Shown in pieces: positions 23,750 through 34,023 of a stretch of DNA of 64,000 nt. Positions within the stretch are counted from its first letter, which is position 1. The number at the start of each line of letters is the position of its first letter. The stretch is taken from contig MU119450.1 of the NCBI GenBank assembly GCA_014904845.1, positions 18,927 through 82,926 of the forward strand, in the 5' to 3' direction. The notes beneath the pieces were generated by a model. It was not told the DNA's origin. It saw only the letters and a program-made list of their open reading frames with translations, and ran no database searches. The DNA is from Acephala macrosclerotiorum (Eukaryota > Ascomycota > Leotiomycetes > Helotiales > Mollisiaceae). A program made the translations under genes and the position numbers.

Positions 23750-24656
23750 TGTCAATATGCTTTTTAGATTCGAGTCATGGGACAGACTTACCAACTGTGG
23801 ATCACGTCAATGACGCGAGTAGCTTTCCCTTCGTGCAAAGCGCAAAGTGCGAGCTCTGCAACGCAGACGGTAGAAAGGGAGAGTCGAGGACTTTGCAGCG
23901 CAATTGCACAAGGCAAGGCGGTTGTGAGAGCGCAATTGAGCTCCTTGACCGACTAGTAGAATACCTTTCCAATCAATAGAAGATACGGAAAGCTCTGGGT
24001 AACGAGTAAGAAGTGCGCAAATGCGGAAGAAGATAGATAAAACGAAAGGTTATGGAGAAGGAAGTGTTGGAGAGGAAGGTTGAGGAAGGGGGAGTTTGTG
24101 GAAGGGAAATGTTATGTAAAGGAAAGGTGGTTAAAGGAAAGATGGTGGATGAGGAAGAGTGTGTAGAGAGCAAGACAAGTGCCGACTATATATAAGAGTT
24201 AGTTCGTGAATTGACTCCCAAGGTATCCACTTCGCTTCCATCTGATCTTCAAGCTTAATTATGCGCAGCAAATAGCTACACTGCGCTACCAACCACTTTC
24301 CTCCCAGATGGTTACATGATTTTCACCAGCAGTAGATAACCGCGCCTCACAGCACTTCAAAATGGGTAAGCAAATAGAGATATCTTCACAATAAATGCAA
24401 GTAGGAAACACTTCAAATGAACGATGATGTTTAAGGGGGTCTTCAATTGTACAGGAACTAGGAATACCTACAGCTTAGTGCTTCTATGAAGCTTGCACTC
24501 TAGCCCGAATTTAAAAATAAAATGCTAATGTTGCGAAAAGGCACCCACCAGTTTTAGATAATGCCCCCGCAAACTCCTCCATATGCAGTACCAGGGTCGT
24601 CATCGTGATCTATTGGCGACAAGAACTTTCGGTAGGTCCAATCCTCATTTAGCCGA
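23750..24656. other. intergenic upstream of array member 8
   Basis: Presumed promoter and 5' UTR of the intact gene at 21491-23749, with GTAAGT at 23791-23786 on minus as a possible leader-intron donor. 24000-24180 is purine-rich on plus (GGAAGG/GAGGAAG runs). No gene is seen. Confidence 0.4.
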
Positions 24657-26008
24657 CTAGATTGATAGGCAAACACCAACATCGACATCACAGCTGCGAT
24701 GATTCAAGACGTCCCACTCACACAACTTCTGTCTTGCTTGTCGAATGATCAAGAAGCCTGCATCGAGTTGTCTTACGGCTTGACGGAAGAAGTTCGTAAA
24801 GTCGTAGTTAAAATTTCCCGCAAGCGCCAAGCTGACATTCTGCACGAGGTCTGTAGCTTCTGTACTGCAGCTTTTGTGGCAAATCTCTACATCCATGTGT
24901 GCCTGAATGTGGAACGGGATGTCTCGCTCAAAGGAGGGGAAACTTGTCGGTGTGCTGAAGGGGCACAGCTCGATCACCTATCCCGACTTCCGGAAGTCCC
25001 CTGGAAGCTTTTCTTGCTTGATGAATTCTGGGGCGCCGCTCGCAGCGCTGGAGGGACGTTTATATTGTGGCTCAAGGTATTGTAGAACCTCAGCACGCTC
25101 TTTCTTGAACCAGTCGAGATTGTCGCCTTCGCTGACCAGTCTGCCTCGGATGAGACCTCCTTCCACCGGCTGTTCGAAGTACTCGTGTTGGAAGTAAGCG
25201 GACAAAACTGGGGACATCGCTGGTGCTTGAGTGTTGGAGCTTAAAATCGAGTATTCGTCAGAGAAGTCTTATGGGTAATAGAACTTTAGTAATTATTTCC
25301 CGAAGATCGGGGGTCTGCGAAATTCTAGTACGAGAGTCGAGATAATGCGGAAGTGAACGGAAAGCAGCGAGGCACGGCGCATAATGAGATAAAACTGATA
25401 GAGGCCGAAGGATGGACAGTGGCTAGGATCTAGTCGCATCTCGATTCCGACGATGGCAGTCCATTTTCGAACCTTAGATATGCCGGTTCGATGTTGTGAC
25501 GGTCGATGATAGCCTCCGGCATAGCTGACATGAAGATATCTTGTTAGAGGCGAGAAACAGGCATGAGAGTCTCTGGAAGCAGGGGTCAGTCATTTATTGC
25601 AATTGTTCAAAGACAGAAGTTGCAAGACTTAAGAAGGCCGTGTTATATGCCATCGCTAGCAAAACATGTCCAAATAAGGCGGGAGTATTGGTTACGAGTT
25701 CCATACCTCTGCTCAATAAGATGAACAAGCCATATAAAGCCTATTCCTGCCATAGAGCCACTCACTAGCCTCCTTATAAATTCGACGATTGACACCAAGT
25801 AGAGCTGGTGAAAGTCCATACTTTACATCAGCTCCGTAGTCTGGCGATGCTGAGACGGACTCTCGACATCCCAGCAGGGATTGACAAGCAGTAATTCATA
25901 AATTGTGAATCGCAACTCTAGATGTATGCCTGTAAAGGTTGGTAAGGTAGATTGTGGTTTTATGCTAGGAGATTCGCCATAGTTTGATTGTTCGACAGAG
26001 GGAAACAC
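24657..26008 (-). pseudogene. F-box-like array member 9: scattered but nearly complete relic
   Basis: Pieces occur in family order. FTGIHLELRFTIYELLLVNP lies at 26008-25823. YGADVKYGLSPALLGVNRRI with YKEASEWLYGRNRLY lies at about 25835-25720 in another frame. The QPVEGGLIRGRL block and FKKERAEVLQYLEPQYKRPS lie at 25217-24978. After an in-frame TAG at 24978-24980, FFRQAVRQLDAGFLIIRQAR and a CDVDV tail lie at 24977-24657. The blocks match the intact member 8 better than member 4. The middle domain between about 25700 and 25220 is not recognisable. Frame changes, stops and missing sequence mark it as a pseudogene. Confidence 0.78.
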
Positions 26009-26588
26009 AATACGCTTGGCCGACGTTCAGCTTTATAAATGAACCCTCACAATATATTCAATTAAGAATGCGGAAATAGCGAGTGTGATAGAACGATTCT
26101 GAATGAACCTGCGACTGTGTATTGGTTGGAAAGTTGAGCGCCTTTGTAGACCTGAGAGCATTAGCGCATTCACCTCGTAGCACAACGATTACAGCCTACC
26201 TTACATTAGTCTAGCCTATTCATCCGAATTCGAGCAAAAATTTCACAGTAGATGTATGTGAGGAAGGCTTTCCGTATTATACTGCTCCAGAGTAATTCCG
26301 GCATTCGGAATTCATGTCCACAAGATAGCAACTAATGACAAATTGCATTGCGCTCTTCCATCCTATTACAGGCAAAGGCCATGGTGTGGGTGTAAAGTGT
26401 GTGTTCATGATGTCTGTTCTTGTCTAGCGGTGAGATGAGGATATATATAACATTAAACACGTGACCACCCTAATACATCCATAGATGCCAAAGGCCCAAT
26501 CTCAAGATCATGAGATCGGATTATCTCCCGCCATGCTGCAAACAAGCATTAGCACATGCTCTACTCAAACCTTGCTTCCACTGACAGT
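26009..26588. other. intergenic, nothing recognised
   Basis: Moderately AT-rich spacer between array member 9 and the short F-box-like gene. No motif that I can support. Confidence 0.35.
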
Positions 26589-27308
26589 CTACATATCATA
26601 GGCCCTCACCTGAATCTCCGCAATCCTCTCCTTATCAAACGCCAACACTTCCTCGCCTTCGGATGCTCTCATAGAGCCCTCTAACCATTGAGAATATTCC
26701 GGAAACATGGTTGTACTTCCATAAATTCTTGCCTTCTTCACCCCTCTAATACCCTCGAACAGTCTCAACACCTTATAATCCGAACCCCTGAACTGAGCTT
26801 GGAACACCTCTAACGTCAACTCATCAACTCCACTAAAAGCATCTGTAGCCTTCTGCGCAGAGAAGTTGGGATCGCGGTCCAATCTCACTCTGATATGGTA
26901 CCTTCGAATTAAGGAGATCAAGGAAGGGGAGGAGATGGTGTCATAGTAGAGGCGGAGTCGAGGCAGAGAGGAGAGGAGGTCGGGATGTGCAAGGAAGGTA
27001 TTACGACCGTACAAGATCTGCCGTGCTTCTTCATAGATTCTGCGACATGTTGAGAGGATTTGAGGATGTATTGGAGGGTCGCGGAGGAGTCGCGGTGTAG
27101 AGATGGCTGGGACAATCAGGAGTAGGGAGTATATCTGGTTTCGAATTTCCCCAGGGAAGTCGGTGAATGTGTGTTCGATCATTTTGAGGTCGCGAACACC
27201 GGAATAGTCGTTGTAGTCAATATGAAACAATTCAGAATAGTAGAAGAGGAGTAAGTACGGACAAAGCGGTGAGTGAAGCATGAGGTCGTCACCACACATC
27301 ATTGCCAA
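26589..27308 (-). CDS. short F-box-like/DUF7730-like protein
   Basis: Open frame of 239 codons from the first ATG at 27308. The family motif starts soon after an internal ATG at 27182 (MIEHTFTDFPGEIRNQIYSL), which would give about 197 residues and is the better start. The key blocks are FPGEIRNQIYSLLLI and HPQILSTCRRIYEEARQILYGRNTF, the same two-part signature as the array members, followed by a single beta-rich region with VDELTLEVFQAQ. It lacks the C-terminal helical module of the array genes, so it belongs to the wider, very common fungal family rather than to the array itself. No lesion is seen. It is probably a functional gene of unknown role. Confidence 0.72.
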   Translation of the reverse strand: MAMMCGDDLMLHSPLCPYLLLFYYSELFHIDYNDYSGVRDLKMIEHTFTDFPGEIRNQIYSLLLIVPAISTPRLLRDPPIHPQILSTCRRIYEEARQILYGRNTFLAHPDLLSSLPRLRLYYDTISSPSLISLIRRYHIRVRLDRDPNFSAQKATDAFSGVDELTLEVFQAQFRGSDYKVLRLFEGIRGVKKARIYGSTTMFPEYSQWLEGSMRASEGEEVLAFDKERIAEIQVRAYDM

Positions 27309-27472
27309 GACTTCGATAACGCCCTGCAGGGATGTAGATTAACTTATTTTCTTGCTGCACCGAACGTATCCGGGCCAGAGCCGCAAGCACGCAAGACGCG
27401 CGTGATGAATCCCGTCGTAATAACTTCATCCCCCAATCTTCAACGCCTCATGACGTCGCAACAACCTTCAAC

Positions 27473-28372
27473 ATGGCGATTTCATTTCTGGAGGTGATCT
27501 CAGAGCTCTGCGGTTGGGTCTACACCATCTGCTGGTCACTATCCTTCTACCCTCAACCCCTTCTCAACTTCTGCCGAAAGAGCACAACAGGAACCACGAT
27601 CGATTTTCCAGCCGTCAACGTCCTAGGCTTTTTGGGATACTTCATTTCGAATGCGGCATTCTTGTACAGTCCGCGGATCAGAGAGGAGTATGCGTTGAGG
27701 AATCGCGGGCTTACGCCGACGGTGCAGTTCAATGATTTTGCCTTTGCGGCGCATGCTATTGTGTTGACTGTCATCACACTCTCGCAGTTCGTTCCTTCGC
27801 TATGGGGCTTTGAGAGGAGGGGAGGACCGGGGAGTAGGCCGAGTCGATTTATCATCGGTATATTTGTTGGCAGCATATTGGGCGTTGTGATTGTGTCGTT
27901 CATCGTGCTTGTAAGGGATGACCCGGATCCTGCTACTGGGTGGGCTTGGATTGATGTTGTATGTCCATCTACTCCTTTTCTTCTAGATATGTACTAATAG
28001 CAGATATTGTAGATCTACGCCTTCTCCTACGTGAAGCTCTTCGTCACACTTGTCAAGTACATGCCTCAAGTCCTCACGAATTACCGAAATCGAAGCACGC
28101 AAGGCTGGTCCATTGGCCAAATCCTCCTTGATGCAATCGGCGGCATACTCTCGATTCTACAACTTAGTATAGACAGCTACCTACAACACGATTGGTCTGG
28201 TATCACGGGGAATCCGGTCAAGCTGATGCTGGGAAACGTCAGCATATTCTTCGATATCATCTTTATGACACAGCATTACTGCCTATACCCAGGGAACAAG
28301 AGCAAGGAATATATGGAAGGGGAGGATGACCCGCTGCTTGGAGATTCAGATACGGAACGCAGGATTGAATGA
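27473..28372 (+). CDS. cystinosin-like PQ-loop lysosomal/vacuolar transporter
   Basis: Two exons, 27473-27958 and 28013-28372, with a 54 bp intron (GTATGT donor, TACTAAT branch site, TGTAG acceptor), 281 residues. It has the two PQ-loop repeats that define the family: SFYPQPLLNFCRKSTTGTTI near residue 25 and KYMPQVLTNYRNRSTQGWSI near residue 175. About seven hydrophobic segments are visible, and a C-terminal acidic tail contains EDDPLLGDSD, an acidic-dileucine-like sorting motif that would suit vacuolar targeting. The animal cystinosin and yeast Ers1 proteins export cystine (or related cargo) from the lysosome or vacuole using the proton gradient. The sequence is intact and ordinary core-genome in character, even though it lies at the edge of the decayed array. 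Confidence 0.88.
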
Positions 28373-28907
28373 ACATAATTGTACGTAATTGCAAGAGCAT
28401 GATTGCATAATGGATTTTCAGAGACTTTTACTGCGTGATCTTCTTACTTTTGAAATCTCTTTGGAACGCATCCCTTATCACTATTCTGTCCTTTTACACC
28501 TGCCTCGTAACCTGCAGCAGGGGCGTCCGTCCCAAAACAGCTTAGCTTCTTTTTCCGAAGGGATAAACGATTGGCTCTCCATTGCTCGGCTCCCTTTTCA
28601 TAAGACATGACGGTCCTTTCAACTCCCTTGAACTACTACACCAACTATTAATGATCAGATCTGGAGGCTGTTGGGCTCTATCTGGTCACGATACCGACGT
28701 CTGGTAGGGTTTGGTACTACGCCGCATATCCTCTCTTGAGAAACCGCTGATGCTCGTAGCTGTGTCGCGACGGCTCCCCAAGATCGGACAGCTGCTGCAA
28801 GCAATCTTTCTGTAGTCCCTCATATCGGTGCAGGCAGAAGATGATATAGCGCTTCCTGCCTCTTCTTTTCAACTCAGCTCATACCTCATAGCTCCATCTC
28901 AATCACA
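28373..28907. other. intergenic, nothing recognised
   Basis: 3' region of the cystinosin gene and 5' region of the next F-box-like locus. The 60 bases before 28908 contain CAACTCAGCTCATACCTCA and a CAATCACAATGG start context. Confidence 0.35.
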
Positions 28908-29795
28908 ATGGCTTCCCAAAATCCAACTGCTGCCTTAGGCGATCTCAGTGCCATTCCTCTCGAGATCCGCAATGAAATATACAGACTCCTACTCCTCTCC
29001 CCTCTCCTCAACGACACATCTATACCAGGCAAGCCATACAAGGAGAAGAACACGCCTTACAGCCTCCACACATCGATCCTCTATGTTTCCTCAATTATCC
29101 ACAACGAGGCATCGAGAATCTTGTACGGAGAGAACGTTTTCTAGGCCGCCTTCTACAACGATAGCCTCTACTTCCGTTGCTCACTACGCTTCGAATGTCC
29201 TCTTGTCCGGCACTTGAACCGCAATGAAAATCCCAACAGGTCCCTCGCCCAACGCCTCCCAACCCCCAATCTCGCACCTGTCTTCAACAAGGTCAAGAAG
29301 TGGAAGGTGCTGGTCCATACTCTCACTACCACCGAATGCCGTACCATGCGACTCCCCAACATGAACCTCTTCCAAGCCAGTAATAGCAAATTCCTCAATA
29401 ATGCTGCAGCTCGCAACTTCAGCGCCTTCACTAAAATCCTCTCCCAACGACCCCCAAATTCCATCGAAGTCCTTATGATTCCGCGACATATAACAGCAGA
29501 GTACCGCGATGGTTGGAATACGTATCTACCAGTCGACGAGATGTTAAATCCTCTCCTACTCCTCAAGAGTTTGCCAAAGGGCGGTCTTCAATTCCGCGAT
29601 GCTACGCTTGACGATATGCCAGATTGGAGTGTGATCAGGTACACGAGTCCTGGGTTCACTGCAAGGATGAATCGGCATAAACGTGAAAGAGTGTATACTT
29701 GGGAGTCAGAGATGCCGAGTTTTTGGTCTCAGGGTGATTTTAAGTGGGTTGCTGAGAGTGGGCTCGTCGCGCCGCATATGATGCGTCCGATGTAG
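28908..29795 (+). pseudogene. F-box-like protein gene with a single in-frame TAG
   Basis: From ATG 28908 the frame shows IPLEIRNEIYRLLLLSPLLN, then YVSSIIHNEASRILYGENVF. A TAG at 29142-29144 follows immediately. The same frame then runs on, without any indel, through FYNDSLYFRCSLRFECP, KKWKVLVHTLTTTECRTMR, NSIEVLMIPRHITAEY and LLLLKSLPKGGLQFRDAT to 29795. These blocks match the middle domain of the intact array members. The total would be 295 codons. The C-terminal helical module is absent. TAG followed by GCC in a Trp-like position suggests TGG-to-TAG. One point mutation is the only lesion, so this is either a very recent pseudogene or a truncated 78-residue product. Stop readthrough seems less likely. 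Confidence 0.75.
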
Positions 29796-30659
29796 GGAAG
29801 ACACTGTGAGAATTCGTACCGCATTCGAGCATCACTTGAGCAGTATCTGAGTATCTCTTGAGCGAATGAGGTTTGGTGGTTGGATTGAAAGAGATTTATT
29901 TATCTGCCAAACAATTCAAGCACCAATTCTTCCATTGTCTTCTGCAAGATTTCCATGTACTGTGATCTATGATCTCTATTTCTCACTGTTTGACATTCCA
30001 ATTCGGCTGATCAAATACAAGACACTTGCGTCAAGGACTGTCAGTCACTGGGCACCTTTCTAGTTGACTATCTCCATCGCTATCATGTTTAAGCATATCA
30101 TTCTTTGCCCACTATCACTTCTTTACTTCCTTATTACTTTGATCCAGCAGATCACGGGGAATAAAAGGGGTTCGTCTGCTGGCTTTACTTCGGTACACAA
30201 TTCAGAAGGGAGCGAGGATACAAAAGGTTATGCTTGATCTCCATTATGAGAAGAGCTAGAAGAGCCATGTGCGTTCCGAAATAGAGAACATACAGCGCTT
30301 GTGAACTGCGTTTCCTTCTAGAGATTTGGACATCAATAGGACATGCCTAATTCCTCGTATCAAATCCTAAGAGAGCAAGCTTGAACATGCATTGTGGCCA
30401 CTCACTTCATCGCACACGCTGTAGAAAGAATCATCCCTCACTGCAGGTAAAGAATGTCGCTCAGCTAGTGGTTTTCTCTGAGAACGTAATCTTCTTTCTA
30501 CGCCAAGTTGAATCTCGACCCTCGTCCACTCGCGCGACCTGGGTGCTCTCAAGCACGAGCAAAAAAGGAAGAAAATAGCAAAGCTGCAAGTCTTTGCTTC
30601 CAAAGTTTCTTGGCAGAGAGAAAAAAAGTGACAAAAATTTGGTTGGCTTCAAAGTAATT
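29796..30659. other. intergenic, nothing recognised
   Basis: About 0.86 kb between the F-box-like locus and the tRNA-like cluster. Short frames only. On the minus strand, T-runs just below 30660 (TTTTT, then seven T near 30632) could end transcription of the first tRNA-like gene. Confidence 0.4.
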
Positions 30660-30738
30660 GACCTCTGCAGGAATCGAACCTACCGCCACTTCCTGCCCGA
30701 CATTCAGTGAAAGTTATGCTGCCATTACACCAAGAGGC
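30660..30738 (-). tRNA. tRNA-like gene 1 of 3, isotype not assigned
   Basis: Reading minus, it starts CCTCTTGGTGTAATGGCAGC (A-box-like) and ends with a B-box GGTTCGATTCC inside a 5 bp T-stem (GTAGG/CCTGC) and seven-base loop. The anticodon arm is poorly formed and a normal U33 is not evident, and the acceptor stem pairs imperfectly. I therefore call it tRNA-like and give no anticodon. It shares flanks with the two copies below. T-runs follow 20-30 bases downstream. Confidence 0.55.
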
Positions 30739-30763
30739 TTTTGTTACTTGATTGAGAAAAATC

Positions 30764-30784
30764 TGCTTATTTAAATCTATATCT
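30764..30784 (-). promoter_or_regulatory. conserved upstream AT element of tRNA-like gene 1
   Basis: AGATATAGATTTAAATAAGC on minus. The same 20-mer (with one or two changes) lies at 31142-31162 and 31501-31520. In all three copies its near edge is exactly 26 bases upstream of the tRNA 5' end, as expected for a TATA-like polymerase III upstream element. Conservation continues outward through a GGTACCGG and a TCGGTTAGCCGCCT block. Confidence 0.55.
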
Positions 30785-31039
30785 ATGAAATTCTCTTTGG
30801 TGGGAACATGGTACCGGTTGCAATGATTGGACGTCGGTTAGCCGCCTGCTTTAGGAACGGTGTGATTTTGTTAGCTGCTCTTGAAAATCCTTTTAAAACT
30901 TCAAAGTGGAAATTGCTTGGGTACTTAAAATTCTTTGCTTCGTTATTATTTGAGGGACAGGAAGAAAAAAAGAAGAAAAAGGGAAAAAAAAGGAAGGCGA
31001 ATAAAAGTAGCTGACGCCGCTTTTATACAACCCTCCAAA

Positions 31040-31116
31040 GAACCTCCCCAGGAATCGAACCTGGATCTACTTTAAACATTAAGAATAAAGCAATGCTACC
31101 ATTGCACCAAGAGATC
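31040..31116 (-). tRNA. tRNA-like gene 2 of 3, isotype not assigned
   Basis: 77 bases. The acceptor stem pairs fully if wobbles are allowed (GATCTCT with GGAGGTT), the D-arm is GTGC/GCAT around AATGGTA, and the T-arm is perfect (CCAGG-TTCGATT-CCTGG). The anticodon arm has a CTTTA/TAAAG stem, but an 11-base loop containing TTCTTAATGTT, four longer than normal. If read directly the loop suggests CTT, but I do not trust this. It is the best-folded of the three copies. Confidence 0.65.
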
Positions 31117-31141
31117 TGTGGTCTGAATAATGCTCGTCTTT

Positions 31142-31162
31142 TGCTTATTTAAATCTATATCT
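31142..31162 (-). promoter_or_regulatory. conserved upstream AT element of tRNA-like gene 2
   Basis: Same AT element as at 30764-30784, again 26 bases upstream of the tRNA 5' end. The GGTACCGG block follows 47 bases further out (31189). Confidence 0.55.
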
Positions 31163-31373
31163 TTCCAAGAACCTTTCGCGAGAAAAGTGGTACCGGCCGT
31201 GATGATTGGCCATCGGTTAACCATCTGCTTTCTACGATGGGGCAGTCATTTTTATGGGTTCAAAAGAATAAAGATGACAGCAAGTTATCGTGGTAGTTAA
31301 TTCAAGGCAAGGCCAAAAAGACAAACGACCGGATCGTGCAGCGGAATACAAATGCACAGTCCGACTATTGGAT

Positions 31374-31475
31374 GACCTCCCCAGGATTTGCACCTGGATC
31401 TGCTTCAAATGCTAGTAGGTTAATATATATGATGTTAACACTAGTGAAGTTGTGCTACTATTGCACCAGGAGACC
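31374..31475 (-). tRNA. tRNA-like gene 3 of 3, with an intron-like insert in the anticodon loop
   Basis: 102 bases. The acceptor stem pairs fully (GGTCTCC with GGAGGTC) and the D-arm is GTGC/GCAC. The anticodon stem CTTCA/TGAAG flanks an insert of roughly 30 bases that itself can fold (CTAGT-GTTAA against TTAAC-CTACTAG), as tRNA introns do. The B-box has drifted to GGTGCAAATCC. The drifted B-box suggests a weakened or dead copy. Confidence 0.55.
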
Positions 31476-31500
31476 TTTGATATGATTGGTGCTGAGATTT

Positions 31501-31520
31501 TGCTCATTTAAATCTATATG
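31501..31520 (-). promoter_or_regulatory. conserved upstream AT element of tRNA-like gene 3
   Basis: ATATAGATTTAAATGAGCA, 26 bases upstream of the tRNA 5' end, one base different from the other two copies in the core. Confidence 0.5.
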
Positions 31521-32100
31521 TCTCTGGTGATTTTGTGGGACCTTACTCCCGGTGCAGGTCAACATGATCGGATGTCGGTTAGCCGCCTACTTTTGGCTTA
31601 GTACGTGTTCGTTTGTTTGTTAATTGTCTGAGGACTGAGGCTGCATTGATTGTGGGTGTTGGGTCTTTGTTCTTAGGTTGCATGTGAGCTCGGAGGCAGA
31701 AGAAAAGTCCCGAGCTCTTCTTCGACTGCAACATTTCTCAACTTCAATACTCCTCAACCGCAACAACCCTCAAACGGCAGAAGTTTTTTTATTCGAGCCC
31801 ACAGCCGTCTTCCCTTTCAAGAGCTAGTAGAACACCGTCCGAGGCACCCTCCCAGCTTCTCACGAGATCCTTGTACCCAGGATCGGATTTGGAATCACTT
31901 CCAGGCTCGCAAAAGAGTCATTCTTATCACCATCTTATACTCGCCGTCACAGTTCACAATTACACCTTGGCATCGTTACCACGTTTCAAGCGCTCCAAAT
32001 CCCGTACATACCAAAAAGGCAAATTTCAATCATTATTAATCAAAGTATGATTCAGATCCCAGTACGAGAGTCGCAAGTTCTTACCGGCAGCCTCATCATT
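31521..32100. other. intergenic, nothing recognised
   Basis: Includes the outer conserved flank of tRNA-like gene 3 (TCGGTTAGCCGCCTAC near 31576), then unremarkable sequence. Confidence 0.35.
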
Positions 32101-33310
32101 TCAAAACTCCTCTCCAGGCAGAACAGGAGGAAGGGCAACCTTACCTGCGTACTCCTCCGCCGTAACCTCCCTATGCGCCGGCCAATACCCCGCATTCGGA
32201 TCAAACTGCCCCCTCAAATCCTCAAAATACGCCAACTTCATCTGCGCATAAAACGCCTTCCTAAGCACCTCCTTCTCATCATAAATCTGCACATCCAGAT
32301 CATTCAACAAAACGCTCCCATCCAAATGCTCCCAAACATACTTCTCCGGTCTACTCCCCTTCGACTGCGCTACTATCTCCCATGTCTTATCTTTATAATA
32401 GTCTGCTTGTTCTTGCAACCCCATTCGTTCAAGCAAGTCGTTAATTCGGAACGTTATAGGCCATATACCTCTCTTTCCCCTTTCTCGCTACGGATTGAAG
32501 TAAGGAGAGGAGGTGGGTTGCTTTACCTAGCTCGAGGACGCCGTGGGTGGGCGAGGGGAGGAAGGAGTATGTGGACCAGAAATGATCGATCATGAGGGCA
32601 TAAACTCTCATCGATAGAGCGAAAGTGTTTTTTTGACGGTGAGCGGGTTGGATGGTGTCGAATTGAGTGTGAAACGCCCAGAAAAATTGTAAGAGACGTT
32701 GGAGTTGGGTGAATGACCAGATGGGAGAGGAGGGGGTGGTGCCGAGGGAGAAATGGACGTGCAGACCGCAGGTCGTGTTAGTTTTGGTTAGGTAGTTGGC
32801 TTGGAGGAGAAAGCATACCTTTGAGATTGTGGTTAGGTTCTCGGGGGTGCATTCATAGGCTGGGGAGGTGATTTCGATGGGTGCCCAGATGTATTCTCTC
32901 TCTATTAGATTTCTTGGATCGGGAGTTGTGTCGATGCTGCCGTCGGTCGTGATATGCCAGTTTTGGATGTTCTCTTCGGAGTCGTTGGTGTGGTCGTAGG
33001 GGAGACCGGCGTCGATGAGGGTTTGTCCGATGTGTTGGCGAGCTGAAGGGAGGAAGATGTCGGTTCGTAGGCCTATTCTGGACGGATCTCTGAAGAGTTG
33101 TTCCCGGGTAAATGGTGTGCCGTCAAAATTTGTATCATTTTGGAGGGACTCTTGGATAGCGGTTTCTGAGATGGGAAATGCGGTGAACTTGGTTGGGTAA
33201 GGATCTGGGTCTGGCTGCCCTGGCTCGTTGTAAGCGAGGCAGAATTCGAACTCAATTCCGAAGTAAAGTGTTGGTGCCATATTTCTTTGTTTGTGTGATA
33301 TGGCTGGCAA
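32101..33310 (-). pseudogene. amidoligase-family gene with the centre deleted and frame shifted
   Basis: 33310-32441 carries the N-terminal two thirds of a fungal putative amidoligase (ATP-grasp-related glutamine-synthetase-like fold). It has YFGIEFEFCLAYN at the start, APIEITSPAYECTPE, and TTCGLHVHFSLG, the conserved metal/ATP-site region of the family. The frame stops after RYMAYNVPN. A second frame, 32436-32101, resumes with NDLLERMGLQEQADYYKD and runs to PPVLPGEEF, typical of the family's C-terminal tail. The block expected in between, which in this family usually holds a TIEFRQH-like motif and the following helices, is missing. No intron fits. I infer an internal deletion that joined the two parts out of frame. 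In bacteria relatives make isopeptide-like amide bonds; the fungal role is unknown. Confidence 0.78.
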
Positions 33311-34023
33311 GTAGGAGGGGTTCTAATTGTCAGCCGTCGGGGCTCTGAAACAATGGCATTTTTATACTGGTGCATGCTTTGTCTACAACTCTGAGAATAA
33401 TACCATTGTTCAAGAGGTTGTCAAAGAAGCATCAAAGAGATATGTCTAACAGGATCTCAAACATTGTTCCTTCTGCATAGAGAGTGACATCTTGTAAAAA
33501 TCTAAAAGCCGAGGAAAGACAAAGAGAAGATGAGAAAATAGAAGGCTTCAAAGTGAAGATACACAATCTAGAGCATTAAGCGCAGTTGAGCACCGTCCAT
33601 TGATATCCAAAGAGTATGAATATCTGCTCTGAGATGATTGTTTTCAAAGTGCATTAAAAGTACCAGCCCACTTCGAAGATTGAATATAAACCTCTAAGGC
33701 GCCATCACGCAGCGTACTCCAGACCATCGTGCTTGCTCCCTTGCCTCACCATCATAATCTACCCCAACGAGCTCGATGAACCCATTATCAATTATAAAAA
33801 GATTCAACTCATATCCCATAACCATCTGCTCCACGTCCTTTCTTAAACCGGGTATTTCGTATGTTATTAATATTTATAATCAAAACAACCAATCTCTCGT
33901 ACTTGGAATTCGGCGTCTTCATCATGATACCGGTGGAGAGAAACTGCTCGGCCTGAATTAAGACAGACTGTTTTTCGTCCCTCGTTTAGCAAATAGCTTT
34001 GTAGACGCGGTACTGAATGGCTG
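33311..34023. other. intergenic, nothing recognised
   Basis: Upstream region of the amidoligase relic. No supported gene. Confidence 0.35.

Noticed and set aside
29142..29144. Programmed stop-codon readthrough
   Set aside because: TAG followed by GCC is not a known strong readthrough context, and other TAGs in the window fit mutation better.
30660..31475. CRISPR-like or satellite array, because three similar units are spaced about 360 bases apart
   Set aside because: The units have tRNA acceptor, D- and T-arms with A/B-box-like sequence, and the spacing and divergence fit tandem gene duplication.
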